The notes below the pieces were generated by a model that saw nothing but the letters and a program-made list of their open reading frames with translations, searched no databases and had not been told where the DNA came from. Of a stretch of 64,000 nucleotides of DNA, positions 57,529 through 64,000 are shown piece by piece. Position 1 is the first letter of the stretch. Each line of letters begins with the position of its first letter. Origin of the DNA: Bog-950 sp964493695 (GTDB lineage Bacteria; Bacteroidota; Bacteroidia; Chitinophagales; LD1); contig CAZBPG010000001.1 in NCBI GenBank assembly GCA_964493695.1, positions 1-64,000 of the forward strand. The letters run 5' to 3'. The translations under genes and the position numbers were made by a program.

Positions 57529-58326
57529 CTAAACCTTTTCGAAAAGGTTTTTTTCAATCCATCCTACCTTGCCATCGGCTAAGCGTATTTTATTCCAGTT
57601 GCCCACATGGTCAAGAATCTGAAATTTAATTCCCTCATGAATGGTGAACAGGTCGGTGCCGTTGGCATCGGGTGCGCTTTTTACGTTTACATTTTCTACC
57701 AGCAAAATGGCGGTGTCCGAATTTTCTTCTGCTTGGCTTTGTTTAAAAGCGAGAGAAACAGAAGCTACAGAAAAAACAAAAAGCAAAGAGCAAAGAGCAA
57801 AGAGCCATTTGCTTTTTAAAAGAAAATAGTAAAGCACAAACAAAACAAGCGATGCCCATAAAAACGCCAGTGCAAAAATTCCCCAGCCCTTCGATGACTG
57901 TGACGTAAGCAGATTGTTCCACGAAGTAACAATGCCGAGTTGCGGCACCGGAATCAGTTTGTCCACCGCCTTTAACTGCGCCAGTTTCAGGTTGTGTGCA
58001 ATGTCTTCATCTTCCGGTGCAAGTTTGTGCGCCCGCTCAAAATTTAAAACAGACTTACCGGTGTTATGCAGCTTAAAATAACTGTTACCCAGATTGTAAT
58101 AAACCTCCGGTGTGCGGTAACCCTGCATCAGAATTTTCTCATAAGCCACAGCCGCTTCTTCAAACTGATTGTTTTTGTAAAGCGCATTAGCGGAGGCGTA
58201 GAGTTGCGATGGCTGCTGAGAGTAGACATTAGACGTTAGACACAAGACGTTAGACAATACAAAAAGCAGAAGTGCATTTCTGCCCATTGCCCACTGCCTA
58301 CTGCCCACTTTTATTTCCTGTCTCAT
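57529..58326 (-). CDS. batE: BatE-like TPR/SH3 protein
   Basis: The 265-residue protein has a signal peptide, TPRs (LYASANALYKNNQFEEAAVAYEKILMQGYRTPEVYYNLGNSYFKLHNTGKSVLNFERAHKLAPEDEDIAHNLKLAQL), two membrane segments (GIFALAFLWASLVLFVLYYFLL and LFALCSLLFVFSVASVSLAF) and a C-terminal SH3b domain (VENVNVKSAPDANGTDLFTIHEGIKFQILDHVGNWNKIRLADGKVGWIEKN). This is the BatE layout at the end of Bat operons, which are linked to oxidative-stress tolerance. Two heptamer arrays encode KVGSRQWAMGR and SNVLCLTSNVYS in and before its signal peptide. ATG 58326 or 58287 may be the start. Confidence 0.88.
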   Translation of the reverse strand: MRQEIKVGSRQWAMGRNALLLFVLSNVLCLTSNVYSQQPSQLYASANALYKNNQFEEAAVAYEKILMQGYRTPEVYYNLGNSYFKLHNTGKSVLNFERAHKLAPEDEDIAHNLKLAQLKAVDKLIPVPQLGIVTSWNNLLTSQSSKGWGIFALAFLWASLVLFVLYYFLLKSKWLFALCSLLFVFSVASVSLAFKQSQAEENSDTAILLVENVNVKSAPDANGTDLFTIHEGIKFQILDHVGNWNKIRLADGKVGWIEKNLFEKV

Positions 58327-58352
58327 GTCTAATATCTTGTGTCTAACGTCTA
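58221..58352. repeat. Three heptamer arrays around the start of batE
   Basis: At 58221-58256 on the coding strand: GTCTAAC-GTCTTGT-GTCTAAC-GTCTAAT-GTCTACT (five units). At 58281-58308: GTGGGCA-GTAGGCA-GTGGGCA-ATGGGCA (four units). At 58326-58352: GACGTTA-GACACAA-GATATTA-GACATGA, the inverted form of the first array. The first and third arrays could pair into a hairpin. The first two lie inside the coding region of the signal peptide. Confidence 0.85.
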
Positions 58353-58356
58353 AAAT

Positions 58357-60270
58357 CTATTTCACCTCATCTTCCAAATCTGCCATTAAATTCATAGCCG
58401 TATCGTAATTCGTTTTCATTTCGCTTCCCTCGCCCACCGGTGAATACAAGGCCAGTTCGCAAGTACTTAAAAGATTTTTCAGCTTCGCAATAGTTTCCGC
58501 TTTCGCATTTTTGGCAAGCAGTTTCTCTTCCACATTATCTTTCGAAAGCTCTGCCATATCAATGCTCAGCTTGTCGCCCAGGTAACCCCAGATAGCGCGC
58601 GATACTTCATCGTAAAAATTCTTCTTGTCGCTTTTGGCCAGATGTTTTGCGGCTACACTCAATCGCTTCTTTGCCAGTTTCAATGCCCTTCTCCGCTTGG
58701 TTCCAATTACATCTGCCGCCAAATCTTCGTTCCTTCTCTTCGCCACCACCAAACCGATGAACAGTAAAAACGGAGCGGAATACATGGCTGCAAAACCTGC
58801 CGAGCCGAAAAATGATTTCCCTTTTTTGAATTCCGGTGTTGCGGTTTTAATATAACGTATATCCTGACCGACTAAAGAAACTTCCTCTTTGCTTACACCG
58901 GCCGTAGCTGCATTTGCGTTTACATTCTTCGAGGGCTCACCGGTTACCTTCACCGTAAACTCCGGTGACTTAACGGTAAAATATTTGGCACTCGCGGGCT
59001 CAAACCACGAAAATGTTTTCGATTCAATTTTGTACTCACCGGGCTGGCGCGGAATTATCAGATAGTCATATTGCTTGGTGCCGCTCATCCCTGCTACCCC
59101 GTTACTGATATTTTCTTTTGTCTTGGGGTCATATACTTCAAACTCCTGCGGAAAGGTTAAGGCGGGCGCATCCACAAATTTCAGGTTACCGGTGCCGGAA
59201 ATTTTTAAAGTATAGGTAATCGGCTCATCGGTCTTTGCTTCCTTGTTCGAAAGCGAAGTTTCGAATTTGTAGCTGCCTACCGCTCCGGCAAAATCTACAG
59301 GCTTGCCGCTTTCCGGTAATTCTTTCACGTTAACTGTTGCTGCATTTGTTTTTAAAGTCAGCGGCACCTGTTGCACCTGCCCGAAAAAACTGCCGAAAAA
59401 ATTTCTTGAATTAGAGCGCACCTGAACCTGTGCCACCGTGCTGACCTCACAACTCGCCACCGGTAATGCACCGGCACGCTGCGGATAAAGGTTGTATTTC
59501 AGAATATCAACGCTGTTGTATTGTTTGCCGTTTACATTTTCTACGGCTGGCCTGCGCTTGGGGTCAAGTTCCACTTCCTGGCTCCAAAAACCATCGAAGG
59601 CGGGAGCCTTGGTAACATTAAACCCCGAAAGATTCTGACGAAAATAAAGCCGGTAGGAAGCGGTAAGCATCTCGCCTTTGTAAACTGAATTTTTGTTTAC
59701 CACCAGTTTTACAAAAACATCATCCTTCAACTGTTTTTCTAAATCTCCGTTGCTTGCCTGCGGCTCTTCCTCCTCTTCCATTCCCTGATTAAAAAACGGG
59801 TCGTCAAACGGGTCGAACGGATTGCGCTGGCGTTGTTGTTGCTGTGCTGCCACCGGTGCGGTTACCTGAATGGTCAACTCGTTGCTCTCCATGGTAACAC
59901 CGGCAACCTGTATACTTGCCTTGCCTATTTTAAATGTGCCTTGATTTTTTGGGCGAAGAACATAGTTGTAAGTGACGCTTTGGGTTACGTTGCCGTTTAC
60001 CCACTGCATACTGGTGGAAGTGTTCGGACCACCGAGTATTTGAAAGTCCGGCAGAGAAGGAGGTTTGAGATTGTTTCCATTTCCATTCTCCAATGTAAAA
60101 CCGAGTTGAAAGTTTCCGTTCTGAGGAACTGATTTGGGGGCAGAGGCATAAAATTTTGCTTGAGATAAGGACCATTGACAACCGACCATTGACAATAGAA
60201 AGACAAATACAGAAATAAACCGGAGCCTATTCCTGCTTCTGATTTCTGATTTCTGATTTCCGGTTTTCAT
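58357..60270 (-). CDS. batD: BatD-like protein
   Basis: The 637-residue protein starts MKTGNQKSEIRSRNRLRFI and has a signal segment (VFVFLLSMVGCQWSLSQ). Several Ig-like beta-sandwich domains follow, as in BatD: FYASAPKSVPQNGNFQLGFTLENGNGNNLKPPSLPDFQILGGP, PSDQ-type strands, and a large extracytoplasmic region to about residue 490. A membrane segment (FFGSAGFAAMYSAPFLLFIGLVVAK) precedes a cytoplasmic helical domain (SRAIWGYLGDKLSIDMAELSKDNVEEKLL). BatD is a common member of Bacteroidota and spirochaete Bat operons. Two heptamer types encode its N terminus: ATCAGAA for NQKSEIR and GTCAATG/GTCGGTT for the signal region. Confidence 0.92.
   Translation of the reverse strand: MKTGNQKSEIRSRNRLRFISVFVFLLSMVGCQWSLSQAKFYASAPKSVPQNGNFQLGFTLENGNGNNLKPPSLPDFQILGGPNTSTSMQWVNGNVTQSVTYNYVLRPKNQGTFKIGKASIQVAGVTMESNELTIQVTAPVAAQQQQRQRNPFDPFDDPFFNQGMEEEEEPQASNGDLEKQLKDDVFVKLVVNKNSVYKGEMLTASYRLYFRQNLSGFNVTKAPAFDGFWSQEVELDPKRRPAVENVNGKQYNSVDILKYNLYPQRAGALPVASCEVSTVAQVQVRSNSRNFFGSFFGQVQQVPLTLKTNAATVNVKELPESGKPVDFAGAVGSYKFETSLSNKEAKTDEPITYTLKISGTGNLKFVDAPALTFPQEFEVYDPKTKENISNGVAGMSGTKQYDYLIIPRQPGEYKIESKTFSWFEPASAKYFTVKSPEFTVKVTGEPSKNVNANAATAGVSKEEVSLVGQDIRYIKTATPEFKKGKSFFGSAGFAAMYSAPFLLFIGLVVAKRRNEDLAADVIGTKRRRALKLAKKRLSVAAKHLAKSDKKNFYDEVSRAIWGYLGDKLSIDMAELSKDNVEEKLLAKNAKAETIAKLKNLLSTCELALYSPVGEGSEMKTNYDTAMNLMADLEDEVK
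60171..60261. repeat. Heptamer arrays in the batD signal region
   Basis: At 60171-60195 the coding strand has TTGTCAATGGTC-GGTTGTCAATGGTC, encoding LSMVGCQWSL. At 60237-60261 it has ATCAGAA x3, encoding QKSEIRS. Both belong to the 7-bp class. Confidence 0.75.
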
Positions 60271-60345
60271 CTTGTCTGCAAAATTCTTTCAACTATACGA
60301 TAAATCCAATTAGTACTAGGCACTCTTAATTTATTTTCACAACCT

Positions 60346-60373
60346 TAAAGTCCCCTTTAGGGGATTTAGGGGC
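60346..60373. repeat. Dispersed CCCCTAAATCCCC repeat, copy 2 (inverted)
   Basis: The sequence TAAAGTCCCCTTTAGGGGAT and onward lies at the end of batC, overlapping its stop. The reverse complement matches 52643-52670. Confidence 0.75.
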
Positions 60374-61146
60374 TACCAATCCTTCTCAATCTTCACATTC
60401 ACCACTTTCATTTGCTTTTGCTGCATTTTCTGGTTTGTCTTTTGCTCTTCGCCTTGTAAAGCCTGCAACATTTTTTCGGCTTCTTCTTTCGAAAGTTTGG
60501 GTTGCTGCCCCTGCTTTTGCTGCTGGTCTTTCTTATCCTGATTTTTAGACTGCTGGTCGTCCTTCTTCTGGTCTTTGTTTTCGTCTTTCTTGTCCTGATC
60601 TTTTTTCTCGTCTTTCTTCTCGTCCTTTTTATCCTTGTTGTCTTTGTTGTTTTTATCACCACCCTGCTGTTGCTCTTTTAGTTTAGCATTAGCGTAAGCG
60701 AGGTTGTATTTAGTGTCCGCATCTTTTGAGTTATTTTTCAAAGCCTCTTTATATGCTTTCACCGCATCCTCCCACTTCTGCTGTTCCAAAAAAGTGTTGC
60801 CCAGGTTGTGGTAGGCTTTTGCCTTTACGGTTTTATCGGTATTGGTTTGTGCCGAAAGCTGAAACTGCTTTGCCGCTTCCTCGTAACGCTTTTGCTGATA
60901 GACCGCATCGCCCAGATTGAAAGTGGCTTCGGGCATGTTGTTCTTTTTGTCGAGGGCTTTTTTGTAGCTGGCTTCGGCATCGGTGTAAACGCCTTTGTCG
61001 AATTGCTTGTTGCCGTTGCGGGTTTCTTTTTTATCGGGTGCCGTTGAAAGAGAATTAAGCTGTGCGGTTGACAATTGACAGTTGACGGTTGACAGTAAAA
61101 CAACCAATGCGAGTAAATTGAAACCTGAAACTTGAACCCCTTTCAT
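60373..61146 (-). CDS. batC: BatC-like TPR protein
   Basis: The 257-residue protein has a signal peptide (MKGVQVSGFNLLALVVLLSTVNCQLSTAQ), a TPR region (GNKQFDKGVYTDAEASYKKALDKKNNMPEATFNLGDAVYQQKRYEEAAKQFQLSAQTNTDKTVKAKAYHNLGNTFLEQQKWEDAVKAYKEALKNN), then a low-complexity Lys/Asp/Gln linker (about residues 145-215) and a Gln/Lys-rich end (KMQQKQMKVVNVKIEKDW). It lies between batB and batD as usual. TPRs probably hold the Bat complex together at the membrane. GTCAACT-type heptamers encode STVNCQLST in its signal peptide. Confidence 0.9.
   Translation of the reverse strand: MKGVQVSGFNLLALVVLLSTVNCQLSTAQLNSLSTAPDKKETRNGNKQFDKGVYTDAEASYKKALDKKNNMPEATFNLGDAVYQQKRYEEAAKQFQLSAQTNTDKTVKAKAYHNLGNTFLEQQKWEDAVKAYKEALKNNSKDADTKYNLAYANAKLKEQQQGGDKNNKDNKDKKDEKKDEKKDQDKKDENKDQKKDDQQSKNQDKKDQQQKQGQQPKLSKEEAEKMLQALQGEEQKTNQKMQQKQMKVVNVKIEKDW
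61066..61094. repeat. Heptamer array in the batC signal peptide
   Basis: On the coding strand the four units are GTCAACC-GTCAACT-GTCAATT-GTCAACC. They encode STVNCQLST at the end of the hydrophobic core and the cleavage region. Confidence 0.8.
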
Positions 61147-61150
61147 ATCA

Positions 61151-62233
61151 TCAAAATTTTAAAGAGAATTTTCTTTCCGAAAGAAACCATTCTATCAAGA
61201 GCAGCACTGCTGCAATGATTAAGCAAATCTGAAACTGGTCATCGAAAGAGGTGAAGACGGTTTCTTCAAAATCTTTGGTGTTGATGCGGCCCAATTCTTT
61301 GAAGATGGCGTTGATTTCGTCTTTACCGCTGCCGAGCTGAAAATATTTTCCGTTTCCCTTTGCGGCTAAATCGCGCAACATGGGCTGGTTCATTTTACTG
61401 AGCACAATGTTCCCGGTTTCATCGCGCTTGAAATCGCTGCCCACCGGAATGGGCCCTCCGTTGTCGGTGCCCACGCCAATGGTGAAAACCTTTACGCCTT
61501 CTTTCACGGCATCGGCAATAGCTTCGTCCGAACCGCCTTCGTTGTCTTCGCCATCGGTAATAATGATGAGTGCTTTGTGTTTGTTTTCCGCCTTCACAAA
61601 GTTTTCGCGCGCCATGTTTACCGCTTCGGCAATGTTGGTGCCCTGCGTAGGAATGAGATTGGTGCTGATGGTTTTGAGATACATGCGGCCTGCGCTATAG
61701 TCAACGGTGAGCGGCATTTGCATATAGGAGCGACCGGCAAACACAATCATGCCGAGCCGGTCGTTGTGGAGTTCGTCAATAAAATTACTGACGAAATTTT
61801 TTGCGCGCATGAGGCGGTTAGGCTTAATGTCCTCACTTAGCATGGAGTTGGAAACATCCATAGCAATAAACACATCAATACCCTGGCGCTTTACCTTTTC
61901 CTGCTTGGTGCCCACCTGCGGGTTGGCAAAACCAATCATCATAAACTCGAACGCCAGTGAAAGCAAAATGAATTTAAGCAGGTGTTTGTTGAAAGAAATG
62001 TCCGGTGTGAGTTGCGCGAGCAGTGATGAATTGGCAAACCGGTCGAGGTTTTTCCTGCGCCAGTTTTGAAACAGCAAAAACAGAATAAGCATTGGCGCAA
62101 CCGCAGCAAGCAGCCATAGATATTCTTTGTGCTCAAAGCGGAAGGCTTCTTCGCGCAACAGAATCAGTACCGCGCCAATGGGAATTACCAGCAGAAGCAG
62201 CCAGAGATATTTTATGTAGTCACTGCGTTTCAT
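61151..62233 (-). CDS. batB: BatB-like VWA protein
   Basis: The 360-residue protein has two N-terminal membrane segments, a central VWA domain and a final membrane segment (QICLIIAAVLLLIEWFLSE). The MIDAS motif is visible as FIAMDVSNSMLSEDIKPNRLMRAKNFV (DxSxS), GTNIAEAVNMA (Thr) and IIITDGEDNEGG (Asp). Metal-dependent ligand binding is expected in the periplasm. The ATG overlaps the batA stop (TAATG). It is a paralog of the next gene upstream. Confidence 0.94.
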   Translation of the reverse strand: MKRSDYIKYLWLLLLVIPIGAVLILLREEAFRFEHKEYLWLLAAVAPMLILFLLFQNWRRKNLDRFANSSLLAQLTPDISFNKHLLKFILLSLAFEFMMIGFANPQVGTKQEKVKRQGIDVFIAMDVSNSMLSEDIKPNRLMRAKNFVSNFIDELHNDRLGMIVFAGRSYMQMPLTVDYSAGRMYLKTISTNLIPTQGTNIAEAVNMARENFVKAENKHKALIIITDGEDNEGGSDEAIADAVKEGVKVFTIGVGTDNGGPIPVGSDFKRDETGNIVLSKMNQPMLRDLAAKGNGKYFQLGSGKDEINAIFKELGRINTKDFEETVFTSFDDQFQICLIIAAVLLLIEWFLSERKFSLKF

Positions 62234-63246
62234 TACGGAATACTCTTTACAATTAAATAGCGCATTAAAATTTCTAACAACAACAATGCAATTGCCAGCA
62301 ACGCAAACGGAAAGAACTTTTCTGTTTTGTGTTCGAAGGCACTCACTTCAATTTTTGTCTTTTCCAGTTTGTCAATCTGTGTGTAGATGTCTTTCAGCTT
62401 TTTGTTATCGGTAGCGCGGAAATACTGCCCTCCGGTTTTCTTGGCAATATCTTTCAGCAGTGCTTCATCAATCTGCACATCTGCATAATCAAAAATCAAT
62501 TCTCCGCCCGGTGTCATAGCCACCGGTGTCATGGCTTTGCCGTTGGTGCCGATACCAATGGTGTAAACACGCGTTTTGAATTGCATAGCAATGTCAGATG
62601 CAGTGGCCGGGTCAATCAACCCCTTGTTGTTTACACCGTCCGTCATCAGAATTATCACTTTACTTTTCGAATTGAATTCTTTCAGACGCTGTACTGAAGT
62701 AGCAAGCCCCATACCAATGGCGGTACCATCTTCCATCAAGCCATTCTTAATTTGTTTGAGCTGATTCTTTACAATAGCATGGTCAATGGTAACCGGACAT
62801 TGCGTAAAACTTTCTCCCGAAAAAATAACCAGACCAATTCTATCATGCGGTCTGCCGTCAATGAAATTCATCGCTTCTTTTTTAGCTGATTCTAACCGGT
62901 TGGGGGAAAAATCTTTGGCGAGCATAGAAGTGGAAACGTCTATCGCCAGAACAATGTCAATACCGTCTGTTGTTACTTTTTCTTCATCGAAAGAAGTTTG
63001 CGGACGGGCAATAGCTACCAACAAACTTGTAAGTGCCAACACCCGCAACACTGGAAGAAATTTTTTCAGCCTTGCTTTGAACGGAGTTCCGTTTCCCGCA
63101 AAGGCATTGGTGGCAGAAAGCTTAAGTGTAGGGAAAGCCCTCTTCGATAAGAAATACCACCACAAGCCGGCCAGCACGAACACCACGGGAATCAGAAATA
63201 GAACCCATTTATTCGCGAACGTGATATGTGATAAATTGTTGAACAT
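62233..63246 (-). CDS. batA: BatA-like VWA protein
   Basis: The 337-residue protein starts with MFNNLSHITFANKWVLFLIPVVFVLAGLWWYF, followed by a second membrane segment and a VWA domain with intact MIDAS: VLAIDVSTSMLAKDFSPNRLESAKKEAMNFI, DGTAIGMGLATSVQ and VIILMTDGVNNKG. The C terminus is a membrane helix (FFPFALLAIALLLLEILMRYLI). BatA and BatB form the core of Bat loci found with MoxR AAA ATPases. Here moxR should lie further upstream on the minus strand, beyond the window. The start overlaps the preceding stop as TAATG. Confidence 0.95.
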   Translation of the reverse strand: MFNNLSHITFANKWVLFLIPVVFVLAGLWWYFLSKRAFPTLKLSATNAFAGNGTPFKARLKKFLPVLRVLALTSLLVAIARPQTSFDEEKVTTDGIDIVLAIDVSTSMLAKDFSPNRLESAKKEAMNFIDGRPHDRIGLVIFSGESFTQCPVTIDHAIVKNQLKQIKNGLMEDGTAIGMGLATSVQRLKEFNSKSKVIILMTDGVNNKGLIDPATASDIAMQFKTRVYTIGIGTNGKAMTPVAMTPGGELIFDYADVQIDEALLKDIAKKTGGQYFRATDNKKLKDIYTQIDKLEKTKIEVSAFEHKTEKFFPFALLAIALLLLEILMRYLIVKSIP

Positions 63247-64000
63247 TACTTCTTCTCTTCCTTGTTTTCGTTAGGCTCGGTGAAATCAATAAACTTATAG
63301 GCACTTTCCATCGCCCGGATATTGGCATCGGGCATCGGAATCATTTTTGCAAACTTTACAAGGTCGGCAGCGCGGAGAGTTGAAAGCAGATTTTCTTTTG
63401 CTTTCTCTTTCAGGTTGTAGTTTTCAATTTCCGCCTGAATTTCCTCCGTGGTAGATTCAAGTGCCAGCCAGTTATAGCGGTACTCGAGATATAAACGAAG
63501 AATATCTGTAAGGCGGCTGTAATACAATTTCACATTATCGCCCTGCCAAACTTTTTCTTCTTCCAGTTTCTTGAGCTCTTTACGCGCCCAGATGTGTGCC
63601 GGGTCTTTTGGTTTTGGTCGTTCGACCACCACCGGTTTTTGTTTGCGATATTTTTTCCAAAGCACAATACCGACAATAATGGCTATCAACAAAACAACCG
63701 CGCCAACTATGTAAGGAATAAATTCCCGCCATGAGTAAGGAACATCAAGCGGTGCCTTGATGGCTTTGAAAGGCTTGGCGGTATCTACATCAAGCGTATT
63801 TACAGTAACCGGAATATCGTTTGACAGAATACTATCCGGTTCACCGGCACTGTTTTTAAAATAAATTTTCACCGGTCCGGCATGATACTCGCCCGAATCG
63901 TAAGCAGAAACCGTATAGAGTTGCGAAAGAACTTTGTTGCTTCCTTCTGCACTGGTATCAATCTTAGAAGCGGAAACCAGTTCCAAATTTCCGAGCGTAT
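63246..64000 (-). CDS. Bat-locus membrane protein (partial, continues beyond the window)
   Basis: The frame is open to the right edge, so the start is missing; about 250 residues are present. The N-terminal part is an Ig-like beta-sandwich (SNKVLSQLYTVSAYDSGEYHAGPVKIYFKNSAGEPDSILSNDIPVTVNTLDVD). A membrane segment (FIPYIVGAVVLLIAIIVGIVLW) precedes a cytoplasmic helical domain (IWARKELKKLEEEKVWQGDNVKLYYSRLTDILRLYLEYRYNWLALESTTEEIQ) like the DUF4381-type proteins encoded upstream of batA. Similar C-terminal domains end BatD. It is translationally coupled to batA (TAATG). Confidence 0.88.
   Translation of the reverse strand, partial: TLGNLELVSASKIDTSAEGSNKVLSQLYTVSAYDSGEYHAGPVKIYFKNSAGEPDSILSNDIPVTVNTLDVDTAKPFKAIKAPLDVPYSWREFIPYIVGAVVLLIAIIVGIVLWKKYRKQKPVVVERPKPKDPAHIWARKELKKLEEEKVWQGDNVKLYYSRLTDILRLYLEYRYNWLALESTTEEIQAEIENYNLKEKAKENLLSTLRAADLVKFAKMIPMPDANIRAMESAYKFIDFTEPNENKEEKK

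Noticed and set aside
1..64000. CRISPR array
   Set aside because: The tandem repeats found have 7- or 21-bp periods with no unique spacers of 25-40 bp, and no cas genes are present.
1..64000. tRNA or rRNA genes
   Set aside because: Gaps were read for T-loop (GTTCGA) and acceptor-stem patterns; GTTCGA-type words occur only inside coding regions.

Overview
The window looks like chromosomal DNA of a member of the Bacteroidota, probably a Chitinophagales or Sphingobacteriales-type organism. The evidence is a porG-uppS-bamA-skp-skp-murI block in the order known from Porphyromonas gingivalis PG0189-PG0193, secreted proteins with type IX secretion (T9SS) C-terminal sorting domains, a full Bat operon, a paaABCD operon under a TetR regulator, few Shine-Dalgarno sites, and promoters of the TAnnTTTG (-7) type. 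I see no rRNA, tRNA, CRISPR array, prophage or transposase gene.

Layout. 0.4-2.3 kb: a helical hypothetical protein and a small secreted protein. 2.9-10.4 kb: cell-envelope block (PorG-like, UppS, BamA, three OmpH/Skp chaperones, MurI), interrupted by a four-helix-bundle gene flanked by inverted heptamer repeats. 10.4-16.7 kb: thioredoxin-like protein, Mpo1-like protein, DinB-like protein, TolC plus periplasmic adaptor, and a secreted SGNH/PKD protein. 16.7-19.8 kb (minus): acpP-fabF-rnc, broken up by a toxin-antitoxin pair and by dispersed repeats. 19.9-29.3 kb: mixed accessory and metabolic genes, including a 21-bp x 9 minisatellite, a beta-helix T9SS protein, a quinone-oxidoreductase-like enzyme, an RluA enzyme, a sulfatase and an M29 aminopeptidase. 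29.3-36.4 kb: a cyclic-nucleotide neighbourhood (transporter-HEAT protein, cNMP-binding protein, HD-domain protein, two class III cyclases). 36.5-40.2 kb (minus): tetR-paaABCD and a small secreted protein. 40.4-45.0 kb: rimP-nusA-infB. 45.1-48.2 kb (minus): LPS/O-antigen-type glycosyltransferases and ligase. 48.2-52.6 kb: meaB, mnmH-selD, an SDR and slyD. 52.8-55.3 kb (minus): a HisB-N-like phosphatase, a MazF-type TA pair and a DnaQ/GIY-YIG fusion. 55.4-57.4 kb: two hypotheticals and mscL. 57.5-64.0 kb (minus): batE-batD-batC-batB-batA plus a truncated upstream Bat-locus gene.

The most unusual signal is a set of degenerate 7-bp tandem repeats (units such as GAATGGA, GTCAACT, GTCTAAC, GGCAGTG, ATCAGAA, GCCTACT, GTCCTTC). 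They flank the four-helix-bundle gene as inverted repeats, they encode part of the signal peptides of BatC, BatD and BatE, and they sit inside a glycosyltransferase and PaaD. A 156-bp palindrome-rich element with terminal inverted repeats is present twice (2591-2746 and 19274-19429), and several smaller dispersed palindromes occupy intergenic gaps. All assignments come from reading the sequence and recalling family motifs; no database search was run.
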